In this document: positions 7,868-15,087 of the stretch, piece after piece
Numbering within the stretch: the first letter of the stretch is position 1
Layout of the letters: each line of letters begins with the position of its first letter
Assembly: GCA_047630175.1 (NCBI GenBank)
Contig: JBLHVI010000061.1
Coordinates: 1-17,602, forward strand
Reading direction: 5' to 3'
Length of the DNA stretch: 17,602 nt
DNA from: UBA4582 sp047630175
Lineage (GTDB): Bacteria > Pseudomonadota > Gammaproteobacteria > Pseudomonadales > Azotimanducaceae
Made by a program: the position numbers and the translations under genes
The notes under the pieces: model-generated
What the model was told of the DNA's origin: nothing
Seen by the model: the letters and a program-made list of their open reading frames with translations, nothing else
The model's database searches: none

Positions 7868-8403
7868 GGTTGATTTTTCGGCGATTGCAGCATTTTGTCG
7901 CGTTACTAGTCGCGTTATCGGTTAGTGAAGTTATCGGTTGCAGCCTTTGTTGCGGGTATTTATTCGGGCTTTTTATAGACGCCATAAAACGTCTACAGGC
8001 CAGCGCCGGCAAACACGAATACGTTCGCATAGGTCATAGGCTTCTCTGTCGGAGCGTCTTTATTCGATAGATGTTTGCACATAATATTGTCCGAAATGAC
8101 TCGGATAATAAAAGCGATCAGCCAGAAAAAGCCAGCGCCAACATTGATGGGGCTGACGGGCGGCACGCTGGTGCTGAGCCTCGAAAAAGGGCAGCAGGTT
8201 GTCTTCGGCCGCGCCAAGAGCCTCGCCGGCAAGCGGTGCCTGCAAATCGGTCTCGACCTTGCGCGTTTTAATCGTGCAGACGATTGCCGCGCGAAGGTCT
8301 AGGCTTTTGTCATGTGGCGCCTAAGTTTCTAGTACATATTGATTAAAAGCAGTTGCCGGTCTTGGCAAATGCCCAATGACTGGGTCAGGGAGAACTCACG
8401 CAG
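7868..8403. other. Gene-poor interval, possibly holding a decayed gene
   Basis: No recognisable intact gene lies in these 536 bases. On the minus strand a frame open from about 8300 to 8060 reads ...TRKVETDLQAPLAGEALGAA... and lacks an ATG. A second frame overlaps it (8232-7993) and reads PINVGAGFFWLIAFIIRVIS, a membrane-like segment, before a stop. The two could be parts of one frameshifted remnant, but I recognise no family. Near the left end there are short direct repeats: GTCGCGTTA at 7897-7905 and 7909-7917, and GTTATCGGTT at 7914-7923 and 7930-7939. A 6-bp inverted repeat (TAGACG 7976-7981, CGTCTA 7990-7995) has no U-tract. The promoter of the kinase gene presumably lies in the last 100 bases. 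Confidence 0.4.
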
Positions 8404-9315
8404 GTGCCGGTACAGGATTTTGCAGCGCTGCGTCCACAGTTGATTGCCCGCATCAAAGCGCTGCAATTACCGGCGGGCTTTATTGATATTGTCGAGCAAT
8501 GGTATTGGCCCATGGCGCAGCACATTGCCAGTCAGCACCAGCCAATGTCTGGTGCGTTACTGGTCAGTGTGAATGGTGCCCAAGGGTCCGGCAAAACGAC
8601 ATTAACGTCATTTTTGAGGCTGTTGTTGCAAGCCGCATGGGGGTTGTCCACAGTAGACGTGTCGCTGGACGATTTCTATCTGACGCGCCTAGAGCGCAAC
8701 TCCGTGGCGGAGCGTGTTCATCCTTTGTTAGTAACGCGCGGCGTGCCGGGCACTCACGATCTGAATTTTGCGAGCAGCACACTCGCCGGCCTGCGCCATT
8801 GCTCGGCGCAGCAACCGAGCATTATACCCCGATTTGATAAGGCCTTGGATGACCGTTGTGCACCGCAAGCGTGGACACGTATCGCAGAGCCTGTTGATGT
8901 CATCCTGTTCGAAGGTTGGTGCAATCATGCGCCGCTGAGCACTGATGCTGACCTTTCAGCGCCGATAAATACCTTGGAGGAACGCGAAGACTCACTGGGT
9001 ATCTGGCGTCACTACGTGAATGAACAATTGCGACGTTACCATGAGCAAATATTCAATCAGGCAGATCTGCTTATTCATTTAGCTATTCCTGGATTTGAGG
9101 TCGTGCAAGGTTGGCGGCAGTTGCAGGAGGACAAGCTCGCAGCCTCGATCGCGGGTGCTAGCCGAGTCATGACTGCAGGTCAGGTGCAGCGATTTATCCA
9201 GCATTACGAACGCATTACCCGAGATTGTTTAGCGCGGCTGCCTGCGTTGGCGGATGTTGTGCTGTCTATAAATGCTGAGCACAACATTGATGGACTGACG
9301 ATAAGGAGCAGTTGA
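8404..9315 (+). CDS. GLYK/Tda10-type P-loop kinase, putative D-glycerate 3-kinase
   Basis: A 303-residue P-loop kinase. In order: a Walker A motif GAQGSGKTT at 58-66, SLDDFYLT at 87-94, RGVPGTHDL at 112-120, IPRFDKALDDR at 141-151 and VILFEGWC at 166-173 (Walker-B-like strand). This series, with PGTHD and FEGW, is typical of plant-type glycerate kinase GLYK and yeast Tda10, relatives of phosphoribulokinase and uridine kinase. GLYK phosphorylates D-glycerate to 3-phosphoglycerate in photorespiration or glycerate salvage; bacterial homologues are mostly untested, so the substrate is inferred. The start is GTG. AGGGAG at 8387-8392 precedes it by 11 bases, and an in-frame TGA at 8377-8379 rules out an upstream start other than a CTG. 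No terminator hairpin is evident after the gene. Confidence 0.82.
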   Translation: MPVQDFAALRPQLIARIKALQLPAGFIDIVEQWYWPMAQHIASQHQPMSGALLVSVNGAQGSGKTTLTSFLRLLLQAAWGLSTVDVSLDDFYLTRLERNSVAERVHPLLVTRGVPGTHDLNFASSTLAGLRHCSAQQPSIIPRFDKALDDRCAPQAWTRIAEPVDVILFEGWCNHAPLSTDADLSAPINTLEEREDSLGIWRHYVNEQLRRYHEQIFNQADLLIHLAIPGFEVVQGWRQLQEDKLAASIAGASRVMTAGQVQRFIQHYERITRDCLARLPALADVVLSINAEHNIDGLTIRSS

Positions 9316-9495
9316 TAACATGTTTATGTAAGCTAGTGTTGGTCAGCTGCACGGGTCTTCTGACTTGTTCGCTTTGTCGGCACCGCGCTTAATGGCAGTG
9401 TTAGCCTCGGCGGTGTATCGTAGGGCATTCGCCTGCGAGCCTAGTGCTAAGTCTGCCGAGCGGCTGGAGCCAATCTATAAATATGAGACGGAAAG

Positions 9496-11109
9496 ATGAA
9501 AAAGATTATTTGTTTCGCGGTCGCGCTAATCGGCTTGGCAGGATGTGTCTTTGATCAAAAAGAAACGCCAAGTGCAGGTGCTCACAGCGGTATGTCGATG
9601 GCATCGAGTACGGCGCTTGATGCGCCCATCGATCTTATTCCAGCGGCCATTGGTGCTCACACATGGACGATCACAACAGCTAACGAGCAAGCTCAGGCGT
9701 ATTTCAATCAGGGCATACAATTGCGCTATGCGTTTAACGTTGACGAGTCTGCGAGGTCAATGGCCACGGCTCGGCGCCTCGATCCAGCGTGCGCTATGTG
9801 CTTTTGGGGTGAGGCTTTAGCGTTGGGCTCTTACCTCAACGGCGGAATGACTCAATCATCAGCGCTGCTGGCACACGCAGCAATCACTCAGGCGGCGGCG
9901 CTGGCAGATAACGCCAGCGAAATGGAACGTGCATTAATCATGGCGGCGCAACTGCGGTATCCCGCTGATTATGAGCCTGGGCAACGGCGTGTCTCTGACA
10001 CGGCGTTCGCTGAAGCCATGGCGGCAGTGTATGCCGACTACTCGGATCACCACGAGGTTGCTACGGTTTATGCCATTGCGTTGTTCATGCTTGAAGACCG
10101 GCGCGGTTACCGTGACTTGGCAAGTGCTGATTTGCAGCGCTTGCACGGCGTCTTGACGCGTGTCTTGGCAGAAAACATTAGCCATCCCGGGGCCTGTCAT
10201 CTTTATATCCACGCCACAGAGTCGAGCCAAGACCCGGGGCTCGCTCTGGATTGCGCGGAACACCTCAGTCAGGCCATTCCCATCGCCAGCCATGTTCAGC
10301 ATATGCCGTCGCACACTTGGAATGAAGTTGGGCTGTGGGGTCGTTCGGTACGCGCTAACACCAAGGCTGTACATTCTGACTTGAAGGCTAAGCAGAATTT
10401 GGGGTTCTCTTACGGACCTAGCCATAATCTTCACATGCTGCTCTACGCGGCCTCTTATGACGGGCAGGGCGCTGTAGCGACTCAGGCCGGTAAAGACTAT
10501 CGTAAGCTGGGCGGTAACGCTGTTTTTGAGGTGTTGACGCTACTGCGCTTTGGTCGGTTTGACGAAATTCTAGAAAATCAGCGCCGTCCAGAGGATGAGA
10601 TGTCTGCGGCCATGTGGGATTTTACCCAAGGTTATGCGAGCCTGAAGCAGGGCGATATACAGACCGCCAAGGCTATTCGTGATCAGGTGTTGGCCTTTGC
10701 GGCTACCAGTCAGACCTCTTTTCGCCGTCATCCTGCACGACAGTTAGTGGGCACGCTGGCCCATATTCTGGAAGGTGAAATTTTGCTAATTGAGGGCCGG
10801 ACGAGCGCCGCCATTAAAGCCTTTGAAACAGCTGTGCAGCTTGAGGATGAAATGCAGTTTGATGAGCCTGAGCCCTTGCCGTTCTCTGCCCGACACTGGT
10901 TAGGCGCGGCCTTGCTTGAGGCCGCGCAACCGGCTCAGGCTGAGCAGGTCTTCCAGGCTGAGTTGCTTGATCATCCGCTCAACGGCTGGTCCCTGACAGG
11001 CCTTAGGGCAGCGCGGTTAGCGCAGGGGTTGTCAGTAAATTTGGTCGACGCCGACATGCATGAAAGCTGGGCGAGGTCAGATGTCTGGCTTCAGGCGTCG
11101 AAATTCTAG
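9496..11109 (+). CDS. Predicted lipoprotein of a histidine-rich TPR family
   Basis: A 537-residue protein with a lipoprotein signal: MKK, a hydrophobic stretch and lipobox LAGC with Cys17 as the lipidation site. The Val-Phe-Asp after the Cys leaves membrane sorting open. The rest is an alpha-solenoid with TPR-like helices. Recognisable family motifs are RRLDPACAMCFWGEALALG (94-112, a Cys99-x2-Cys102 pair), SHPGACHLYIHATESS (229-244), HVQHMPSHTWNEVG (266-279) and SHNLHMLLYAAS (309-320). These are features of a widespread group annotated only as 'tetratricopeptide repeat protein'. Clustered histidines and Glu242 would be unusual for a pure scaffold and suggest metal binding or catalysis (inference). 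GGAAAG abuts the ATG, with GAGACGG slightly further upstream. The stop faces glpE tail to tail across 34 bases. No partner gene is adjacent. Confidence 0.85.
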   Translation: MKKIICFAVALIGLAGCVFDQKETPSAGAHSGMSMASSTALDAPIDLIPAAIGAHTWTITTANEQAQAYFNQGIQLRYAFNVDESARSMATARRLDPACAMCFWGEALALGSYLNGGMTQSSALLAHAAITQAAALADNASEMERALIMAAQLRYPADYEPGQRRVSDTAFAEAMAAVYADYSDHHEVATVYAIALFMLEDRRGYRDLASADLQRLHGVLTRVLAENISHPGACHLYIHATESSQDPGLALDCAEHLSQAIPIASHVQHMPSHTWNEVGLWGRSVRANTKAVHSDLKAKQNLGFSYGPSHNLHMLLYAASYDGQGAVATQAGKDYRKLGGNAVFEVLTLLRFGRFDEILENQRRPEDEMSAAMWDFTQGYASLKQGDIQTAKAIRDQVLAFAATSQTSFRRHPARQLVGTLAHILEGEILLIEGRTSAAIKAFETAVQLEDEMQFDEPEPLPFSARHWLGAALLEAAQPAQAEQVFQAELLDHPLNGWSLTGLRAARLAQGLSVNLVDADMHESWARSDVWLQASKF

Positions 11110-11143
11110 CGGCACGCGATAGCCTAGTTGAGCAGTTACTGGA

Positions 11144-11452
11144 CTATGGTTGAGTTTGCCCAGCCCAAGCGCTATAGCCGCCAATCAGGCTGTAAACAGT
11201 GTCAAAGCCCTGATCATTCAGCCACTCAGCGACGGATTGACTGCTGACGCCATGGTAACAGCATACAACCACGGTGTTCGACATAGGGGTGTCATCCAGC
11301 AGCTGCTGCATGGTGTCGTTGTTCAGAGATAACGCGTTGTCGATATGGCCGTTCGCATAAGACGCGGGGTCGCGCGTGTCGAAAATAGTCAATTCCGGGT
11401 CCTGGATCATCAGCGTCTTTAGCGCTTCGCTGCTCAGGTGTTGAAAGCTCAT
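11144..11452 (-). CDS. glpE: Thiosulfate sulfurtransferase GlpE-type rhodanese
   Basis: A 102-residue single-domain rhodanese, about the length of E. coli GlpE (108). The active-site loop is VVCCYHGVSSQS, and Cys65 aligns with catalytic Cys65 of E. coli GlpE (CYHGxSS). Other family marks are FDTRDPASYANGHI (24-37) and the C-terminal VYSLIGGYSAW. The enzyme transfers sulfane sulfur from thiosulfate to an acceptor such as cyanide or thioredoxin through a cysteine persulfide; it is cytosolic. The preceding residue is also Cys (Cys64), which could interact with the persulfide. The gene is not next to glpD, glpG or glpR here, so the name reflects sequence type, not operon context. Confidence 0.9.
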   Translation of the reverse strand: MSFQHLSSEALKTLMIQDPELTIFDTRDPASYANGHIDNALSLNNDTMQQLLDDTPMSNTVVVCCYHGVSSQSVAEWLNDQGFDTVYSLIGGYSAWAGQTQP

Positions 11453-11656
11453 AGGACAAATCTCTAATGTCAGTTGTTATGTATCAAATGATGACTTTAG
11501 GGTAACTAATTGAGGAGCGCAAATATAGACCAGCCGGCGGTTCCATTTTCTACCGGGCGGACTTGGCAACGGGCAGCTTCGCCCCACAAGTTCTAAGTTA
11601 GTCGGTTATCCTGTTGTCCTGTAGAGCCCACATTACTCAACGCTCGGCGCCACTTG

Positions 11657-11665
11657 TGCTAATAT
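11657..11665 (+). promoter_or_regulatory. Extended -10 element at the phosphomannomutase start
   Basis: TGC followed by TAATAT (11660-11665) forms an extended -10 (TG-n-hexamer), the hexamer matching the consensus at four of six positions. Transcription from it would start about 11671-11673, at or just before the ATG at 11673. No Shine-Dalgarno sequence is present ahead of that ATG, and no clear -35 is seen. The arrangement suggests a leaderless mRNA. Confidence 0.4.
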
Positions 11666-11672
11666 ACCAACA

Positions 11673-13070
11673 ATGAAACAACCGCTCTCCGCTTTTCGTC
11701 TGGGTGACGTCCGTGGCCTCTTCCCTGAGGCTGTTGACGAGGCATTCGCTTGCGCATTTGGCCACGCTTTGGTTCACCATTTCAATTTGGCGGGTAATAT
11801 CGCAGTGGGTCGCGATATGCGCGAATCGAGCCCTGCATTGCACGACAGCTTGGTTGACGGCTTGTTAGGCTCCGGTCTAAACGTTATTGACCTTGGGCTG
11901 TGTGCAACTGAACTAGGTTACTTTGCTTCAACCTTAGATAATGTTGAAGCGGCGATTGTTGTTACGGCCAGCCACAATCCACCTGACTACAACGGTTTCA
12001 AGGTGGTGCTGAAGAATGGTAAGGCGCTGACCTATAATGATGGCCTTTTTGATATCATGAAGCTCATGCTGGGCGGCCACACTAACAGTAAGCCGCGTGG
12101 CGCGATGGTGCAGCGAGATATCCATGGCGCCTATATGCAATATCTTCAGGCGCGCTTCAGTACAGTTAATTTGAGCAGCGACCTGATTGCGCTCAATGGA
12201 CTGAACGGCACCGCGGCGACCCTAGCTGACGATATTTCTCAGAAGTTCGAGTTGCCCGTGCAATGGTTCCGGCGGCAACCTGGGCCAATTCCTAGCGAGG
12301 GTGCAGATCCCTCTCAAATGCGACTGCTGGCAGAAATGAAAGCCTTTATGCAGAAGATGCCATTCGCGCTTGGTGTGGCATGGGATGGCGATTGCGACCG
12401 TTGTGTTTTTTTCGATGGTGATGGCAACCTAGCCCCGACATACTACATCATCGGTTTGCTTGCAGAGCACCACCTTCAGGCACGACCCGGCGCTGCGGTG
12501 GTGTTCGACACTAAGCTGTGTTGGAACACGCTGAATATTATTCAACGCTACCATGGTCGCCCCGTACGTTCCGAGACGGGTCATGCTTTCATGAAAGGTC
12601 ACATGCGTAACAGTCAGGCTGTCTATGGGGGTGAGCTATCTTCGCACCACTATTTTGGTGACTTTTTCGGTTGCGATTCCGGCATGTTAGCGTGGTTGAA
12701 AATTATTGAGATTCTGAATCATGCAAACTCATCGTTGGGCGAGTTAATGCAGATGAGCAAAGCCGATATCTGTTGTACGCCTGAAATCAATCTAAAGCTG
12801 AATGATGTTGATGCTGCATTTGAGCAAATCATGTCGCGTTATGGTGGCAAGGCGCAGACCATAGATTCTTTTGACGGCCCGAGTTTCGATATGCCGGGCG
12901 ACTGGCGTTTTACGTTGCGGAGGTCAAAAACTGAGCCATTGGTACGACTTAATCTGGAAGCCAGAGGAAATAAAGACCGCTTGCTGAATGAAGGTGGAGA
13001 GCTGCTGCAGGAACTCATGCCCTATCAAGCGGATGACTCTCGTTGGCTTGATTCACTCTATATACAATAG
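11673..13070 (+). CDS. Phosphomannomutase/phosphoglucomutase (AlgC/ManB type)
   Basis: A 465-residue alpha-D-phosphohexomutase with all four active-site regions. The phosphoserine loop is TASHNPPDYNG (Ser100), the Mg2+ loop DGDCDR (238-243), the sugar-specificity loop GELSSHHYF (320-328) and the phosphate-binding loop RRSKTEPLVR (416-425). The GE(L/M)SxHHYF loop is typical of enzymes acting on both mannose and glucose phosphates, such as AlgC and ManB/CpsG. It interconverts hexose 6- and 1-phosphates, feeding GDP-mannose, alginate, LPS or other polysaccharide precursors in the cytosol. Two deviations are visible: the N-terminal FKAYDIRG motif reads AFRLGDVRG, and the phosphate loop has Lys419 where most members have Asn or Gly. 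The ATG places the DVRG motif at the normal distance, although it lacks a Shine-Dalgarno sequence. It converges on the HprK-related kinase gene with a 51-bp gap. Confidence 0.92.
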   Translation: MKQPLSAFRLGDVRGLFPEAVDEAFACAFGHALVHHFNLAGNIAVGRDMRESSPALHDSLVDGLLGSGLNVIDLGLCATELGYFASTLDNVEAAIVVTASHNPPDYNGFKVVLKNGKALTYNDGLFDIMKLMLGGHTNSKPRGAMVQRDIHGAYMQYLQARFSTVNLSSDLIALNGLNGTAATLADDISQKFELPVQWFRRQPGPIPSEGADPSQMRLLAEMKAFMQKMPFALGVAWDGDCDRCVFFDGDGNLAPTYYIIGLLAEHHLQARPGAAVVFDTKLCWNTLNIIQRYHGRPVRSETGHAFMKGHMRNSQAVYGGELSSHHYFGDFFGCDSGMLAWLKIIEILNHANSSLGELMQMSKADICCTPEINLKLNDVDAAFEQIMSRYGGKAQTIDSFDGPSFDMPGDWRFTLRRSKTEPLVRLNLEARGNKDRLLNEGGELLQELMPYQADDSRWLDSLYIQ

Positions 13071-13121
13071 TGCATCAAGCATCTGCCTTCGCTGCGCGGT
13101 TGCTTAACAAAGAGCATCTTT

Positions 13122-14198
13122 CTATGCGTATTTCTGCACGATGGCCTTAATCTCGTCAGCAGCCTGGTCGAAATCAACCTTGCCACTCAATACGTAAAAA
13201 TCACAATGTGATAGCAAATCTAGGTAAGGCTCAACGACAGCCTCAGGGATTCTTTTGCTGGCTTCGGGTAGCATTATGCCCGGTGACTTCATAATATTCT
13301 TAACGAGGGCTACGCAATCGCGGGGATCGCGCTGTTCAAGCTTCAGCGGCGCACTGCTGTTGCGGTCCCAGTCGAGGGCTACAAACATGCGCATCTTCGC
13401 ATTTAAGTTGAAGCGGCAACCGAAGGCAGGCTCAACAAAAGCATCATATTTTTCTTCTAACATCCACAGCTCGTCGAACGTCATCGCGTTGTAGCGCGCC
13501 AAATTTTCCTCGCTGACGATATCCGCGAGCTCTGGCTGGTTTATGACCGTGCCTGGATTAATCCGCGGGTATTTAGTGATGCCTTGCATAAGCAATCCTG
13601 AGGCTTGCTCAGAGACGACTAACCGGTCATTACTGACCAAGTCCATGCCGCGCTGCAGTAGTCGTAATGCCAACGTCGATTTGCCTTTACCTGACAGGCC
13701 CGCCATACCTAAACCGTTATTCCCAAGGCTGGCGCCCGAGGCGTGGAACAGCTGGCCACCGGGCAATAATAGATGCTCAAGGTGCATGTTATTAATGAAA
13801 TTCACGACCTGATTAGGGTGATCCTCTAATGGGCCAAAGCAAAATCGCTCGGAGCCTTTGAAGAGTAAGTGTAAGCCGGTCAGCACCTTATAGATGAGCT
13901 TACCGCCGTCGACGTCAAGAATGTGTTCCTTAATCTTTAATTTACCAGGGTCCGGCTGCTTTACCTGCCAATCACCCGTGATCTCTTGAGCTAAACATTG
14001 TAAGCCCGTGACTATTTTATCGGGCGTTTGATTTTGCTGTTCTTCGTTGGCGAGAAAAAATTGATAGTAGTCAGTCAGCTCAGCTATCAATGGCATGGAG
14101 TTAGTTTTGAAATGCACTAGGTAGCCACCTAGGTTCAGTGCCACTAAATGAGTGCATTCTTCTTCTCCTCTTTCAACCAGACTCTTGAGGCTATTCAT
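13122..14198 (-). CDS. HprK-related kinase of the GAK type (HprK-related kinase B)
   Basis: A 358-residue protein whose second half matches the HPr kinase/phosphorylase catalytic core. FHASGAS (151-157) corresponds to the strand before the P-loop, GLSGKGKST (167-175) is the P-loop, and RGMDLVSNDRLVV (183-195) matches HprK's rGhelvaDDrv with Asn190 in place of the first Asp. The N-terminal ~110 residues are unlike the HprK N-terminal domain. The probable activity is ATP-dependent protein Ser/Thr phosphorylation; the target is unknown. It is not a canonical HprK of carbon control, as no ptsH, ptsN or rapZ gene is nearby. Its ATG overlaps the end of the ATP-grasp gene by 8 bp, indicating translational coupling. 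With the ATP-grasp and amphi-Trp genes it fits the 'HprK-related kinase B' member of the GAK gene set (recalled family). It is the last gene of the leftward unit; no clear terminator follows. Confidence 0.85.
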   Translation of the reverse strand: MNSLKSLVERGEEECTHLVALNLGGYLVHFKTNSMPLIAELTDYYQFFLANEEQQNQTPDKIVTGLQCLAQEITGDWQVKQPDPGKLKIKEHILDVDGGKLIYKVLTGLHLLFKGSERFCFGPLEDHPNQVVNFINNMHLEHLLLPGGQLFHASGASLGNNGLGMAGLSGKGKSTLALRLLQRGMDLVSNDRLVVSEQASGLLMQGITKYPRINPGTVINQPELADIVSEENLARYNAMTFDELWMLEEKYDAFVEPAFGCRFNLNAKMRMFVALDWDRNSSAPLKLEQRDPRDCVALVKNIMKSPGIMLPEASKRIPEAVVEPYLDLLSHCDFYVLSGKVDFDQAADEIKAIVQKYA

Positions 14199-15072
14199 CA
14201 GTTAATTTCTCTATGACGTAATTTGTTAGCAGAGCCGAGGCGTCTAGACCTGAGCTTTTCGACAAGCCTTTATAGCTACCGAAGGCTGAAACCTCAAACA
14301 CTACTGGGCCGACCTCCTCTGTAATGGCAATATCAACGCAGGTAAAATCTAAGTTAAACGGCGCTTGAGCTCTAGTCGCCAAATCAATTAAATCTGCCGT
14401 GGGTGTGTAGGCAGCATATCTGCCTCCCTCTTGGGTCGTTGTATGCCAAGTCGATCCGTCACCAACTCTTGCGTATGCGCCTATGTATTCGCTGCCTAAA
14501 AACACCAGACCATAGTCAGAGCCTGACAGTTCTAGCTTTTTCTGCAGATAAATGATCTGCTCACCTCTCGCTTGCATGGCCGTAAAATGCTCGCGCGCTA
14601 TATCGACATCTACCAAAAGCTCCATTCCTCGAGCCTTGGTGCTATACAGCGGTTTCAAGATTACCGGCGCGTTTGCTTCGACCCAACGCACAGCATCTTC
14701 AATGTCCTCGGTGACGAATGTTGGCGGCATGGGGATATTGTTTTCTCGAAGACGAATCGTGCAGCTCAAACGGCTGATCATTTCGCGAATACTCGAAGGT
14801 GAAGAAAAAAAGCGGACTCCGCGGCGTTCAAGTAGTTCTAGCAATTCAAGCTCGTCTAACAAGATAGACGAATAATTTTTCCCCATCTTCTTGATAATGA
14901 AACCGTCGAATTCCGACAGATCTTGATGATGCAGGCTGACATGACCTGTCGTTAGATTATAGGATATTTCATTGAGCTGAATGACCGTGCCGCCCGCGTT
15001 CTTAGAAGCCAACTGTCGACTCAATAACTCAGTCGACCAGGCCCCGCGGTTGCCAATAACACCAATATTCAA
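14191..15072 (-). CDS. RimK-like ATP-grasp ligase of the GAK type
   Basis: A 293-residue ATP-grasp protein. ILKPLYSTKARGM (138-150) supplies the ATP-binding lysine (Lys140) and the flexible KARG loop. The IYLQKKLELSGSDYGLVFLG segment (174-193) matches the RimK-type central sheet, and VVFEVSAFGSYKGL (257-270) holds the metal-binding Glu260. A serine (Ser262) stands where many ATP-grasp enzymes have a metal-binding Asn; I believe this is usual in the GAK branch. Such enzymes activate a carboxylate as acyl phosphate and join it to an amine or thiol, for example Glu addition to a protein end. The start is TTG (15070-15072) with a strong AGGAG (15082-15086) at 9-base spacing, ahead of the stop of the preceding gene. 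It overlaps the kinase gene by 8 bp and follows the PhoU-APH gene after 15 bases. Confidence 0.88.
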   Translation of the reverse strand: MNIGVIGNRGAWSTELLSRQLASKNAGGTVIQLNEISYNLTTGHVSLHHQDLSEFDGFIIKKMGKNYSSILLDELELLELLERRGVRFFSSPSSIREMISRLSCTIRLRENNIPMPPTFVTEDIEDAVRWVEANAPVILKPLYSTKARGMELLVDVDIAREHFTAMQARGEQIIYLQKKLELSGSDYGLVFLGSEYIGAYARVGDGSTWHTTTQEGGRYAAYTPTADLIDLATRAQAPFNLDFTCVDIAITEEVGPVVFEVSAFGSYKGLSKSSGLDASALLTNYVIEKLTDE

Positions 15073-15081
15073 GCTGAAGCT

Positions 15082-15086
15082 CTCCT
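15082..15086 (-). promoter_or_regulatory. Shine-Dalgarno sequence that sets the TTG start of the ATP-grasp gene
   Basis: AGGAG on the minus strand lies 9 bases before TTG at 15070-15072 and just beyond the stop codon of the upstream gene (15088-15090). There is no ATG nearby in frame, and MNIGVIGNRG is the natural first strand of the preATP-grasp domain, so the TTG is the likely initiator. A rare start codon plus a strong site may tune the ligase level relative to its neighbours. Confidence 0.75.
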
Positions 15087-15087
15087 T

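Noticed and set aside
7976..7995. Inverted repeat TAGACG/CGTCTA after the class II aldolase-like gene, considered as its terminator
   Set aside because: A 6-bp stem of modest GC with no T-run following on the plus strand; it lies over 100 bases after the stop.
9934..10434. A 166-codon leftward ORF inside the TPR lipoprotein gene
   Set aside because: It is fully antisense to a well-supported gene with recognised family motifs, and its own translation resembles nothing.
13122..14198. Calling this gene hprK of the phosphotransferase system
   Set aside because: The N-terminal domain and the acidic motif differ and no HPr, PtsN or RapZ gene is adjacent; the ATP-grasp and amphi-Trp context fits the GAK-type kinase better.
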